Positions 15,939 to 23,750 of a stretch of 38,968 nucleotides of DNA are shown here, in pieces. This DNA is from Candidatus Metaruminococcus caecorum. Its GTDB lineage: Bacteria; Bacillota; Clostridia; Oscillospirales; Ruminococcaceae. Each line of letters opens with the position of its first letter. Position 1 is the first letter of the stretch. The DNA is taken from assembly GCA_904420045.1 (NCBI GenBank), contig CAJFTY010000009.1, positions 1-38,968 of the forward strand, given 5' to 3'. The notes below the pieces were generated by a model. That model ran no database searches and was not told where the DNA came from. It saw nothing but the letters and a program-made list of their open reading frames with translations. The translations under genes and the position numbers were made by a program.

Positions 15939-17542
15939 CCAAATATGTATTCGTAACCGGCGGCGTGGTATCCGGCCTTGGAAAAGGAATTACTGCCGCT
16001 TCCCTGGGCAGACTGTTAAAGGCCCGGGGCTACCGGATTGCTGCCCAAAAGCTGGACCCCTATATCAACGTGGATCCCGGCACCATGAGCCCCTATCAGC
16101 ACGGGGAAGTGTTCGTCACCGACGACGGCGCTGAGACCGACCTGGATTTAGGGCACTATGAGCGGTTTATCGACGAGGATTTAAACCAGTTTTCCAATCT
16201 GACCACCGGCAAGGTGTACTGGAATGTGCTGAGCAAAGAGCGCAGCGGTCAATATTTGGGCGAGACCGTCCAGGTCATCCCCCACGTGACCAACGAAATC
16301 AAGGCGTTTATCTACGCGGTGGGGCAAAAGACCAACGCGGACGTGGTGATCACCGAAATCGGCGGAACCACCGGCGACATCGAAAGCCAGCCGTTTTTAG
16401 AGGCCATCCGCCAAGTAGGGCTGGAGGTGGGCCGGGAAAACTGCTTGTACATCCACGTGACACTGGTTCCCTACATCAAAAGCTCCGGAGAGCATAAATC
16501 CAAGCCCACCCAGCACTCGGTCAAAGAGCTTCAGTCCTTCGGGATTATGCCGGACATCATCATTCCCCGGGTGGACGAGCCTATGGACGATGTGATTAAA
16601 CAAAAAATCGCCCTGTTCTGCAACGTAAAACCCGACTGCGTGATCGAAAATCTCACTCTGCCTACGCTGTATCAAGCTCCCCTGATGCTGGAAAAAAACG
16701 GCCTTGGCCGTATTGTCTGCCGGGAGCTTTCACTGGAGAACCGGGAATGCGACCTTACGGATTGGAACCGGATGCTCCATCGGATCGAGCAGAGCACAAA
16801 GCCGGTAAACATCGCCCTGGTGGGCAAATATGTAAAGCTCCACGACGCGTACCTTTCGGTGGCGGAGGCCCTTCGGCATGCGGGGTATGAAAACGGGGCA
16901 GCAGTGAACATCCACTGGGTGGACAGCGAACAGATCACTCCTGAAACCGCCGGGGAGCTTTTATCCGGCTGCGACGGGATTATCCTGCCCGGCGGGTTCG
17001 GCTCCCGGGGAATCGAGGGGATGATTACCGCCGCCCAGTATGCCCGGGAAAACCACATTCCCTACTTTGGCATCTGCCTGGGCATGCAGATCGCGGTCAT
17101 CGAATATGCCCGGCATGTGCTGGGGTTCGCGGACGCGCATTCCAGCGAGTTTTCCGCAGAAAGCACCCATCCAGTGATCGACCTGATGCCCGATCAGCAG
17201 GGGAATCTTCCCAAAGGGGGCACCATGCGGCTGGGAGCGTATCCCTGCCTTGCAAAAGAGGGCTCTTTGCTCCACCGATCCTACGGACAGGCTCAGCTGT
17301 CCGAACGGCACCGCCACCGGTATGAATTCAATAACCGGTTCCGCCCCCAGTTTGAACAGGCTGGAATGCGGGTGGCGGGGACCTCTCCCGACGGGCGGCT
17401 GGTGGAGGCGGTGGAACTGCCGGATCATGATTATTATCTGGGCGTGCAGTACCACCCCGAGTTTAAAAGCCGGCCCAACCGGGCTCACCCATTGTTTAAA
17501 CAATTTATTGCGGCAGCACTGAAAAGGAGTCAACAGCTATGA
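15935..17542 (+). CDS. pyrG: CTP synthase
   Basis: The 535-residue enzyme makes CTP from UTP, ATP and glutamine. The N-terminal synthetase domain starts with [17 protein letters not shown] and contains the [15 protein letters not shown] and [11 protein letters not shown] motifs. The C-terminal class I amidotransferase has its nucleophile Cys381 in GICLGMQ and the His-Glu pair in QYHPEF. Length is normal for the family. The start codon overlaps dapF by four bases, with GGAGTGG upstream, and the stop overlaps nadE in the same way, so the three genes form a translationally coupled set. It is a glutamine consumer located directly behind the glutamine-producing island. Confidence 0.97.
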   Translation: MTKYVFVTGGVVSGLGKGITAASLGRLLKARGYRIAAQKLDPYINVDPGTMSPYQHGEVFVTDDGAETDLDLGHYERFIDEDLNQFSNLTTGKVYWNVLSKERSGQYLGETVQVIPHVTNEIKAFIYAVGQKTNADVVITEIGGTTGDIESQPFLEAIRQVGLEVGRENCLYIHVTLVPYIKSSGEHKSKPTQHSVKELQSFGIMPDIIIPRVDEPMDDVIKQKIALFCNVKPDCVIENLTLPTLYQAPLMLEKNGLGRIVCRELSLENRECDLTDWNRMLHRIEQSTKPVNIALVGKYVKLHDAYLSVAEALRHAGYENGAAVNIHWVDSEQITPETAGELLSGCDGIILPGGFGSRGIEGMITAAQYARENHIPYFGICLGMQIAVIEYARHVLGFADAHSSEFSAESTHPVIDLMPDQQGNLPKGGTMRLGAYPCLAKEGSLLHRSYGQAQLSERHRHRYEFNNRFRPQFEQAGMRVAGTSPDGRLVEAVELPDHDYYLGVQYHPEFKSRPNRAHPLFKQFIAAALKRSQQL

Positions 17543-18282
17543 GAGATTATCAGAAAGAACTGGAAAACCGGGTCGCCTTTATCCAAAACCTTCTCAAAGA
17601 ATCCCATTCTCAGGGCATTGTGTTCGGAAACAGCGGCGGAAAAGACAGCGCTCTGGTGGGAATTTTGTGCAAAAAGGCGTGTGAAAACACTCTGGGGGTG
17701 ATGATGCCCTGTCAGTCCAAACGCAACTTTGGTGAGGATATGGACGACGGCCGAGATTTGGCCTCCCAGTTCGGCATTCAATCGGTAACCGTGGATTTAA
17801 CGCCCGTCAAAGAGGCCATGTTAAATCAGGTGAGAACGGTGGAGGACATCACTCCGCCTGCGGACGCGAACATTGCTCCCCGGCTCAGAATGACCACCCT
17901 GTACGCCATCGCCCAGTCTAGGAACAGCCTGGTGGCGGGCACTGGAAACCGCAGCGAGCGGTATATGGGTTACTTTACCAAATGGGGAGACGGCGCTTTT
18001 GACTTTAACCCCATCGCAGATTTAACGGTCACTGAAATCTATGAATTTCTGGCCTTTTTAAACGCTCCGGCCAATATTATTAAAAAGGCTCCCTCCGCTG
18101 GATTGTTTGAGGGCCAGACCGACGAGCAGGAAATGGGCGTCACCTATGCCCAAATTGACGAATATCTGACCACCGGCAAGAGCGATCCCGCGGCGGTGGA
18201 AAAAATTGAGGCGGCGCACCGCCGCACTGCCCACAAGCTGGCTCCTTTAAAAATCTACGAAGAAAAAGAATCGGCGCGTTAA
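17539..18282 (+). CDS. nadE: NAD synthetase, ammonia-dependent
   Basis: The 247-residue protein is a PP-loop ATP pyrophosphatase that amidates deamido-NAD to NAD. The SGGKDS loop lies at residues 32-37, and the [18 protein letters not shown] and [18 protein letters not shown] segments are diagnostic. There is no fused glutaminase domain, so it should use free ammonia, like AsnA in the same window. The start overlaps pyrG by four bases and has AAAAGGAG upstream. dapL follows after 18 bases. The other NAD pathway gene in the window, nadD, lies in a separate cluster near the right end. Confidence 0.96.
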   Translation: MRDYQKELENRVAFIQNLLKESHSQGIVFGNSGGKDSALVGILCKKACENTLGVMMPCQSKRNFGEDMDDGRDLASQFGIQSVTVDLTPVKEAMLNQVRTVEDITPPADANIAPRLRMTTLYAIAQSRNSLVAGTGNRSERYMGYFTKWGDGAFDFNPIADLTVTEIYEFLAFLNAPANIIKKAPSAGLFEGQTDEQEMGVTYAQIDEYLTTGKSDPAAVEKIEAAHRRTAHKLAPLKIYEEKESAR

Positions 18283-18300
18283 ACTGGAAAGGATTTTGCC

Positions 18301-19479
18301 ATGAAGATCAACGAACATTACCGGGAACTGGAACAAAGCTATCTGTTTTCTACCATCGCCAAAAAAGTCGCTCAGTTTACACAGGAGCATCCGGAACAGG
18401 AAGTGATCCGTCTGGGAATCGGGGACGTAACCCTTCCCCTGTGCGGCGCGGTGGTAGAAGCTATGCAGCAGGCGGTGGCCGAAATGGGGCAAAAAGAGAC
18501 GTTCCGCGGCTACGGCCCGGAACAGGGCTACGACTTTTTAAAGCAGGCCATTTCGGACTACTATGGGGAGCAGGGAATCGCTTTCAATCTCCACGAGATT
18601 TTTGTAAGCGACGGCGCCAAAAGCGATGTGGGCAACATCTTAGACCTGTTTTCCACCCAAAACAAAGTCTTAATTCCCGACCCCGTGTATCCGGTGTATG
18701 TGGATACCAACGTGATGGCCGGCCGGCCGATCACCTATTTAAACGCCACAGCGGACAACGGGTTTCTTCCCCTTCCCGATCCCGCTGTAAAGGCGGATAT
18801 CATCTATCTGTGCTCCCCCAACAATCCAACGGGCGCGGTGTATACCCATGCGCAGCTCGAACAATGGGTGGAGTATGCCAGGGCTCAAAACGCCGTCATC
18901 CTGTTTGACGCGGCCTATGAAGCGTTTATCAGGGATCCTTCCCTGCCCCGCAGTATTTTTGAAATTGAGGGCGCCAAAACCTGCGCGATTGAATTTTGCT
19001 CTTTTTCGAAAACCGCGGGATTTACCGGAACCCGCTGCGGCTATACGATAGTACCCGAAGAACTGCAATTTGAGGGCATGCATCTGAACGCCATGTGGCT
19101 GCGCCGGCAGACCACCAAATTTAACGGCGTGCCCTACATTGTGCAAAAGGGGGCAGCCGCTGTGTTTTCGCCTCAGGGCCGGGCGCAGACCCGGGAAAAC
19201 ATCAACTATTACCATGAAAATGCCGCCGTGTTGGCGGACGCTCTGCGGGAGAAAAACATCTGGTTTACAGGCGGAGAAAATTCTCCCTATCTGTGGATGC
19301 GCTGCCCCGACGGCAAAAGCTCCTGGGAGTTCTTTGACTTCTTGCTCCGCAAGGCCGGCATTGTGGGAACACCGGGAAGCGGTTTCGGACAAAACGGCGA
19401 GGGATTTTTCCGGCTCACAGCGTTTGGCGACCAGGAAAATACCCGGAAGGCCGCCCTGCGGCTGAAAGAAGTGCTGTAA
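18301..19479 (+). CDS. dapL: LL-diaminopimelate aminotransferase
   Basis: This 392-residue fold-type I, PLP-dependent aminotransferase converts tetrahydrodipicolinate to LL-diaminopimelate in one step using glutamate. The PLP lysine is K237 in the SFSKTAGFTGTRCGY motif. IRLGIGDVTLPL near the N-terminus, YLCSPNNPTGAVY and GTPGSGFGQNGEGFFRLTAFG are DapL hallmarks. It ends a compact dapF-pyrG-nadE-dapL group and is followed by a strong terminator. Its use of glutamate as amino donor links it to the glutamate synthase genes upstream. This route is typical of many clostridia, methanogens, plants and chlamydiae. Confidence 0.95.
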   Translation: MKINEHYRELEQSYLFSTIAKKVAQFTQEHPEQEVIRLGIGDVTLPLCGAVVEAMQQAVAEMGQKETFRGYGPEQGYDFLKQAISDYYGEQGIAFNLHEIFVSDGAKSDVGNILDLFSTQNKVLIPDPVYPVYVDTNVMAGRPITYLNATADNGFLPLPDPAVKADIIYLCSPNNPTGAVYTHAQLEQWVEYARAQNAVILFDAAYEAFIRDPSLPRSIFEIEGAKTCAIEFCSFSKTAGFTGTRCGYTIVPEELQFEGMHLNAMWLRRQTTKFNGVPYIVQKGAAAVFSPQGRAQTRENINYYHENAAVLADALREKNIWFTGGENSPYLWMRCPDGKSSWEFFDFLLRKAGIVGTPGSGFGQNGEGFFRLTAFGDQENTRKAALRLKEVL

Positions 19480-19481
19480 AG

Positions 19482-19533
19482 AAAAAACGATTTCTCTCCC
19501 GGAACGCTGGATCGGGGGAGAAATCGTTTTTTT
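19482..19533 (+). terminator. Intrinsic terminator after dapL
   Basis: The arms AACGATTTCTC and GAGAAATCGTT, extended inward by CCC/GGG, form a long stem ending in a run of seven T. It closes the rightward gene series before tRNA-Ser. The A-run on the left would also allow weak function on the other strand. Confidence 0.9.
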
Positions 19534-19553
19534 CATAATTTTGCAGAATACGC

Positions 19554-19582
19554 TTGACAAACAGGAAATAATTTGATATATT
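19554..19582 (+). promoter_or_regulatory. Promoter of the tRNA-Ser gene
   Basis: TTGACA (19554-19559) is followed after 17 bases by TATATT (19577-19582). The tRNA begins about 40 bases further on. Confidence 0.65.
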
Positions 19583-19622
19583 ATATAAGCGCTTTGTGGG
19601 AATCATAAAGCAGAATCGATAT

Positions 19623-19715
19623 GGAGAAGTCGCCTAGCCCGGTTTATGGCGCACGACTGGAACTCGTGTAGGCGTTAATAGCGTCTCGAGGGTTCGAATC
19701 CCTCCTTCTCCGCCA
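19623..19715 (+). tRNA. tRNA-Ser (anticodon GGA)
   Basis: The 7-base-pair acceptor stem GGAGAAG/CTTCTCC, discriminator G and encoded CCA are visible. The anticodon arm is CACGA-CTGGAAC-TCGTG with anticodon GGA at 19659-19661, reading UCC/UCU serine codons. A long class II variable arm follows, then the T-arm with GGTTCGAATCC. It stands alone between two terminators. Confidence 0.97.
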
Positions 19716-19717
19716 CG

Positions 19718-19756
19718 AAAAGTCGACTGATTTTTATTGATCGGTCGACTTTTTTG
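19718..19756 (+). terminator. Intrinsic terminator after tRNA-Ser
   Basis: AAAAGTCGAC (19718-19727) pairs with GTCGACTTTT (19744-19753) and is followed by more T residues. It begins three bases after the tRNA CCA. Confidence 0.85.
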
Positions 19757-20043
19757 TTTCTGAATAAAAGTGATTCTCAATAAACTTGGGGTGGCAAAAA
19801 GCGATGAACAAAAATATTCGTTTCATACACAAAGATGTCGAAGGCAAAAAAATTTGAGAACAGTACTTTGATAGCATCCTTCTTTCTTTATATGCTGTTA
19901 TTGCATTTTGTTTTTCCTTGGGCTAATACAAAGGAACGGAACATATTTGAATTTAACCTATTCGATGATAAGTATTTACATGTATTCTAGAGAACGTGAT
20001 GTTGATCAAACAATCTTTTTTTGAAATAGCAACAATATAATTT
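19757..20043. other. AT-rich gene-free stretch after tRNA-Ser
   Basis: About 290 bases, visibly richer in A/T than the surrounding genes. Only a 17-codon frame (19804-19857) without a convincing ribosome site is present. I see no integrase remnant, no repeat of the tRNA 3' end and no strong promoter with a usable spacing for the gene at 20057. Confidence 0.4.
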
Positions 20044-20056
20044 CGGAGGAACAAAC

Positions 20057-20509
20057 GTGGAAGTTCTAATTGTTGTATCCATTTTTATATCGATGCTTGT
20101 CTTTGCGTTTTTACTTTATCTCCCAACCATTCGCAAGCATAAAAAAACAACAAAGAAAATTGTCAATCACGATCCTTTTCTGCAAAAATTCGTCTACAAA
20201 GTTTTTCTATCAAAGGATGAAATTACAACGCGGTTGCAAACGCACAACGTCACCGATGAATTGGAGTACATCTTTGATCTTCACGAATCTATGATCACTT
20301 TTACTGAGTATGGCGCAAAAATGGCATATTTATTTCGGATTGACGAATGCAACGGCTTTTGTATTCTACACCTGCATCATCTCGATATCAATCAAATGCA
20401 TCAGAACCAGCTTATACCGATGCTCATTAACCCATTCATGATAAAAAAGCTCCATGCTGAAATCATTCCATATTCTCTTTATAAAATCGAACACAGCGCA
20501 CCGAATTAG
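20057..20509 (+). CDS. Hypothetical membrane-anchored protein
   Basis: This 150-residue protein was not recognised. It begins with one strongly hydrophobic segment (about residues 2-24) followed by a basic stop-transfer stretch (RKHKKTTKK). A soluble domain of about 115 residues follows, with mixed alpha/beta character and many His, Met and Ile residues. It uses a GTG start with GGAGG about eight bases upstream. The gene is much more A/T-rich than its neighbours and lies in an islet right after tRNA-Ser, which suggests horizontal acquisition. A terminator follows. No enzymatic motif is visible. Confidence 0.7.
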   Translation: MEVLIVVSIFISMLVFAFLLYLPTIRKHKKTTKKIVNHDPFLQKFVYKVFLSKDEITTRLQTHNVTDELEYIFDLHESMITFTEYGAKMAYLFRIDECNGFCILHLHHLDINQMHQNQLIPMLINPFMIKKLHAEIIPYSLYKIEHSAPN

Positions 20510-20539
20510 AATTATCTGCAAGTAAGAAGGTATATTTAG

Positions 20540-20574
20540 GGCCGTAAGCGTATTTCAACGCTTACGGCCTTTTT
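20540..20574 (+). terminator. Intrinsic terminator after the orphan membrane gene
   Basis: GGCCGTAAGCG and CGCTTACGGCC form a perfect 11-base-pair stem with an eight-base loop, followed by five T. Confidence 0.9.
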
Positions 20575-20664
20575 CACAACAATTTTGACTCCAAGATTTT
20601 TTCCAATGGAACCTTCTTTTTCCTTTCCACATAGGATAATAGAAACAGAAGGGCCGTGATACAG

Positions 20665-21309
20665 ATGGGGATCTCCCTGTTTTCCATTCTGGAGGCCGTC
20701 GTTCTGGTGACGGCGTTATCGGTGGACTCGTTTGTGGCAAGCTTTGCGTACGGGGCGGATAGAATTAAAATCCCAGTCCGCTCGGTGCTGACCATCAGCG
20801 GTATCTGCAGTGGGATTTTAATGCTCTCCCTTCTGATCGGTTCACTGCTGCGGCCCTATATCCCGGAGGGCGTCACCGGAGCCGTCTGTTTTATCCTTCT
20901 GCTTGTACTGGGCGTCATGAAGTTGTTTGACAGCTCGATTAAAACCCTGATCCGCCGCCACAGCGGCCTGAAAAAGAAGTTTACCTTTTCCCTGTTCCAC
21001 CTGAACTTTATTTTAAACATCTATGCCACGCCGCAAAAGGCGGATCAGGACCATTCCAGTGTACTTTCCCCTTCCGAGGCGTCGGCGCTGGCGCTGGCCC
21101 TTTCCTTGGACGGTCTAACCGTAGGCTTCGGCGCAGGCTTAGGCAACATTCATGTGGTAGAAGCGGTGTTTTGTTCCTTTGTTATGGGGATTGTTGCCGT
21201 GCTGGGCGGCTCCCTGCTAGGAAACAAAATTGCAGAAAAACTGCGGTTTGACCTATCCTGGCTCAGCGGCGTGCTGCTGATTCTGTTGGCTGTTTTTAAA
21301 ATCCTGTAG
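20665..21309 (+). CDS. ytaF: YtaF-like sporulation membrane protein (MntP-related)
   Basis: The protein of about 214 residues has six hydrophobic segments in two homologous halves. Each half carries an Asp-containing motif, ALSVDSFVASFAYG near the N-terminus and ALSLDGLTVGFGAGLG in the second half, the pattern of YtaF and the MntP manganese-exporter family. In Bacillus the family member is a sporulation-associated membrane protein; its transported substrate is not firmly known. An in-frame GTG at 20656 is also possible. The ATG at 20665 is preferred because the AGAAGGG site is about 11 bases upstream of it but only two bases from the GTG. A bidirectional terminator separates it from the next, convergent gene. 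Confidence 0.85.
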   Translation: MGISLFSILEAVVLVTALSVDSFVASFAYGADRIKIPVRSVLTISGICSGILMLSLLIGSLLRPYIPEGVTGAVCFILLLVLGVMKLFDSSIKTLIRRHSGLKKKFTFSLFHLNFILNIYATPQKADQDHSSVLSPSEASALALALSLDGLTVGFGAGLGNIHVVEAVFCSFVMGIVAVLGGSLLGNKIAEKLRFDLSWLSGVLLILLAVFKIL

Positions 21310-21330
21310 CACGGATAAAACAGGAAATAA

Positions 21331-21362
21331 AAAGCGAGGAGACTTTTTTCTCCTCGCTTTTT
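21331..21362. terminator. Bidirectional terminator between convergent genes
   Basis: AAAGCGAGGAGA and TCTCCTCGCTTT form a perfect stem with an A-run on the left and a T-run on the right. It serves ytaF from the left and the helical-bundle gene from the right. Confidence 0.88.
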
Positions 21363-21374
21363 GTTTTAAAACTA

Positions 21375-21818
21375 TTATTGCAGATATTTTTGCAGCTTTT
21401 TGGCGCTTTCTTCTTCAAACTTCATCACATCTCGCGCCAACTTGACGACTTCATTCTCCGCCTGATCTTCGTATTGATTCAGATGTTTTGTCATCTGAAT
21501 TACGCCCATATTGCAGCCTTGAATCACCATCTCTGCCAGGTGGGAGGGCGTTTTATCAATCAGAGTGTTGACCTTTGTGCTCATGCCCACCATCATTTTT
21601 TCCATCATGCCGTTTTCCTTAGGGATCTCCTGCTGTTTGGCCAAAAGTTCCCTAGCTTTGTTGTAGTATTCGCTGTACCCGCTCATCTGCGCCTGAAAGT
21701 GTTCTAAAAGCTCTTTGTCCTCTACGCTGGGAAGAATGTTTTTAATGGATTCCTCTCCCATTTTTGTGTCCTGATAAATATCGTTTAAAAGTTCGATGTT
21801 TTGTTCGGTGTTTTCCAT
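21375..21818 (-). CDS. Small all-helical protein, possibly ferritin-like bundle
   Basis: This 147-residue protein appears entirely alpha-helical and soluble, with long charged amphipathic helices: about 5-28, 33-64, 68-100 (Met-rich: NGMMEKMMVGM), and 100-147. The spacing resembles a ferritin-like or DUF2383-type four-helix bundle, but I do not see a clear di-iron EXXH pair. Function is therefore unknown. It has its own ribosome site (GCGAGG) and no operon partner. Similar small proteins are common in clostridial genomes; that statement is from general knowledge and not from a search. Confidence 0.75.
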   Translation of the reverse strand: MENTEQNIELLNDIYQDTKMGEESIKNILPSVEDKELLEHFQAQMSGYSEYYNKARELLAKQQEIPKENGMMEKMMVGMSTKVNTLIDKTPSHLAEMVIQGCNMGVIQMTKHLNQYEDQAENEVVKLARDVMKFEEESAKKLQKYLQ

Positions 21819-21924
21819 ATTAAAACCTCGCTTTCATGGCGGACCGTTCCTCCGCCGGTGTAAAACCGTACTCTTTTCATACTTTTTCCAAAAAGCAAGG
21901 GGATTATGCAAACCAGTATGAAAA

Positions 21925-21955
21925 AACAGGGGATAAAAAATTTTTATCCCCTGTT
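21925..21955 (-). terminator. Terminator after radC
   Basis: The near-perfect palindrome AACAGGGGATAAAAA/TTTTTATCCCCTGTT lies 20 bases beyond the radC stop. On the minus strand it is followed by a run of six T. Confidence 0.8.
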
Positions 21956-21974
21956 GCTGATTGTTTAAACTGTA

Positions 21975-22655
21975 TTAAAGGTAGCCGCTTTCCAAAAGGG
22001 ACACGCAGTCATCCCGCACGACAATAATGTGATCGACTAAAGTTACCTCCACGGCAGCCAGCGCCTTTTTAATGTCCTGCGTAGTGACAATGTCTTCGTT
22101 GGAAGGAAGCGCCAAGCCCTGTGGATGGTTGTGCGCCAGCAGCACGTTGCTGGAATTATGCCGGATCGCCGCTTCGACAATTGCCCTTGTGCTGATGCTG
22201 GCGGCGTTGACCGTGCCTTCAAACATCATATCACAGCTGACCACCCGGCAGGAGTTGTCCATGCACACGCAGCAGAGAACCTCCTTGGTCCTTCCCACAA
22301 ATTTGGGTTTTAAAAAACGGACCATCTTATCGGCGGTGTTGAGGATCAGTGCTGGATCCACCTGCTCTTCACAGTAGCGGCGGGCCGAATCCAGGATCAG
22401 CTTCAAAAAAATCGCGGAGCTTTTACCCAAGCCTGGAATCTTTTCCAATTCCTCCACCGGTTTTTCCAAAACGGAGGCAAAGCTCCCAAACTGTTCAATC
22501 AGCTCGTGGGCAATCGGGTTGGTATCCGCCCTGGGAACCGCGTAAAACAAAAGCAGTTCCAGCACCTGATGATCGGTAAAATGATCCAGGGTTCCCTCTT
22601 GCAAAAAACGCTCTTTAAGCCGTTCCCGGTGTCCCTGATGACAGTGTTGCGCCAT
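21975..22655 (-). CDS. radC: RadC family protein (JAB/MPN domain)
   Basis: This 226-residue protein has an N-terminal helix-hairpin-helix region (EELEKIPGLGKSSAIFLK) and the C-terminal JAB/MPN metalloprotease-like fold. Its zinc-binding motif is seen as LLAHNHPQGLALPSNED (His-X-His followed by Ser and Asp). Named for a supposed role in DNA repair, the true biochemical role of RadC is unsettled. The start at 22655 is chosen because AGGGGGAT precedes it; an in-frame ATG at 22694 lacks a site. It lies about 60 bases downstream of pyrE on the same strand and may share its transcript. Confidence 0.95.
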   Translation of the reverse strand: MAQHCHQGHRERLKERFLQEGTLDHFTDHQVLELLLFYAVPRADTNPIAHELIEQFGSFASVLEKPVEELEKIPGLGKSSAIFLKLILDSARRYCEEQVDPALILNTADKMVRFLKPKFVGRTKEVLCCVCMDNSCRVVSCDMMFEGTVNAASISTRAIVEAAIRHNSSNVLLAHNHPQGLALPSNEDIVTTQDIKKALAAVEVTLVDHIIVVRDDCVSLLESGYL

Positions 22656-22715
22656 TATATCCCCCTGCCTGTTTTCATTTCTCTGTCTGTGCACAGAGCC
22701 AATGCTCCACGATGC

Positions 22716-23303
22716 TTATTTTACTTTCAGCTTTCGGCTGCCGGGCTTGACCAGCTCAATTTTCCCCTCTTTGCACAGGGGGCAATTGTCCGGCTCCCAA
22801 GCCTCCACTTTCATGGAGATCACGCTTTTATATGGAACGCCAAAGTCGATTTCTCCGCCGGTGCGGTCGACAATAGAGCCCACTCCGGCCACGATGCCGC
22901 CGGCTTCCCGCACAATATCCATCACCTCGCGGACCGAACCTCCGGTGGTGACCACATCCTCCACCAGCAGGCAGCGCATGCCGGGCGTCACCACAAAGCC
23001 CCGGCGCAGGACCATTTTTCCGTCCTCCCGCTCGGCAAAGTAGTTTTCCACGTTCAGGTGGCGGCTGACCTCATAGGCCATCTGCACCGCGCCCATAGCA
23101 GGCCCGATTACCACGTCGATGTTGTCGTCTTTAAACTGCTCCGCCAGCGCGCCGCAGAGTTCCTCGCTATACTTGGTATGGCGGAAGATTTTTGCACACT
23201 GCAAATATTTATTGCTGTGTTTCCCGGAAGTCAGCAGGAAGTGTCCTTCCAGCAAAACACCGGCCTCTTTTAAAATTTCCAGAATCCGTTCTTGTGTCAA
23301 CAT
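22716..23303 (-). CDS. pyrE: Orotate phosphoribosyltransferase
   Basis: The 195-residue enzyme joins orotate to PRPP in de novo pyrimidine synthesis. The PRPP-binding loop is CLLVEDVVTTGGS, and FLLTSGKHSNKYLQ near the N-terminus is the family's orotate-binding region. The C-terminal end has cysteines (PLCKEG), as in the clostridial/archaeal type. The start at 23303 follows AAGGAGAG; a longer in-frame start at 23450 runs through the repeat-rich upstream region and is not credible. No PyrR-binding loop was recognised upstream. radC follows on the same strand. Confidence 0.95.
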   Translation of the reverse strand: MLTQERILEILKEAGVLLEGHFLLTSGKHSNKYLQCAKIFRHTKYSEELCGALAEQFKDDNIDVVIGPAMGAVQMAYEVSRHLNVENYFAEREDGKMVLRRGFVVTPGMRCLLVEDVVTTGGSVREVMDIVREAGGIVAGVGSIVDRTGGEIDFGVPYKSVISMKVEAWEPDNCPLCKEGKIELVKPGSRKLKVK

Positions 23304-23326
23304 TGCAATCTCTCCTTCAAATTGAT

Positions 23327-23674
23327 GGTTCTTATACCCTGGTTGGCCGCTAAGAACCGGCTTATTTTTTCTACCATGAACACAACGTGTGAATGGTAGA
23401 ATCTGTCGTCCCTTGGCGGTTCCGGCGAAGCCAGGAGCCAATGGGGACATAAGCCGGGTATAATAGCTACTTGTAGCTATTATACCCTATAAATGTTTTT
23501 TTGAAAAGGGGATGTTCCCTTTCTCCGGGGAAATATGGTATAATAACCGCAAGAGGTTCTTATACTCAGCTTATGTCCATGCACATCGTGTGAATGGACA
23601 CTTCTACCATGAACACGATGTATTCACGGTAGAACTCCCAGAGCAATTTCTATTTATTGGATCTGCTCAAGCGG
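23327..23674. repeat. Repeat-rich noncoding block between pyrE and the pseudouridine synthase
   Basis: The block contains related stem-loops. 23379-23411 has arms TTCTACCAT/ATGGTAGAA; 23574-23600 has TGTCCAT/ATGGACA; about 23602-23634 has TTCTACC/GGTAGAA. The loop regions are alike (CACA-a/t-CGTGTGAATGG in the first two, CACGATG in the third). GGTTCTTATAC occurs at about 23327 and 23555 in direct orientation, and GGACATAAG (about 23445) is repeated inverted as CTTATGTCC (about 23569). A perfect palindrome, GGGTATAATAGCTAC/GTAGCTATTATACCC, lies at about 23457-23488. No gene is present. It resembles a cluster of degenerate extragenic palindromic elements and includes the leaders of both flanking genes. 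Confidence 0.7.
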
Positions 23675-23750
23675 TTAACATTACGGTTGCACGCCATACA
23701 GCTGCACAAAAATGATCTGAATTTCGCAGAAAGAATGGAAGCATTTACAG

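Noticed and set aside
19804-19857. 17-codon open frame downstream of tRNA-Ser
   Set aside because: It is too short, has no clear ribosome site, and nothing supports translation.
19690-20600. Attachment-site duplication of the tRNA-Ser 3' end
   Set aside because: No second copy of the T-arm/acceptor sequence was found within the AT-rich islet or beyond it.
23304-23520. PyrR-type attenuator upstream of pyrE
   Set aside because: No PyrR-binding loop consensus and no stem with a U-run were found on the pyrE strand; the structures there look like repeats.
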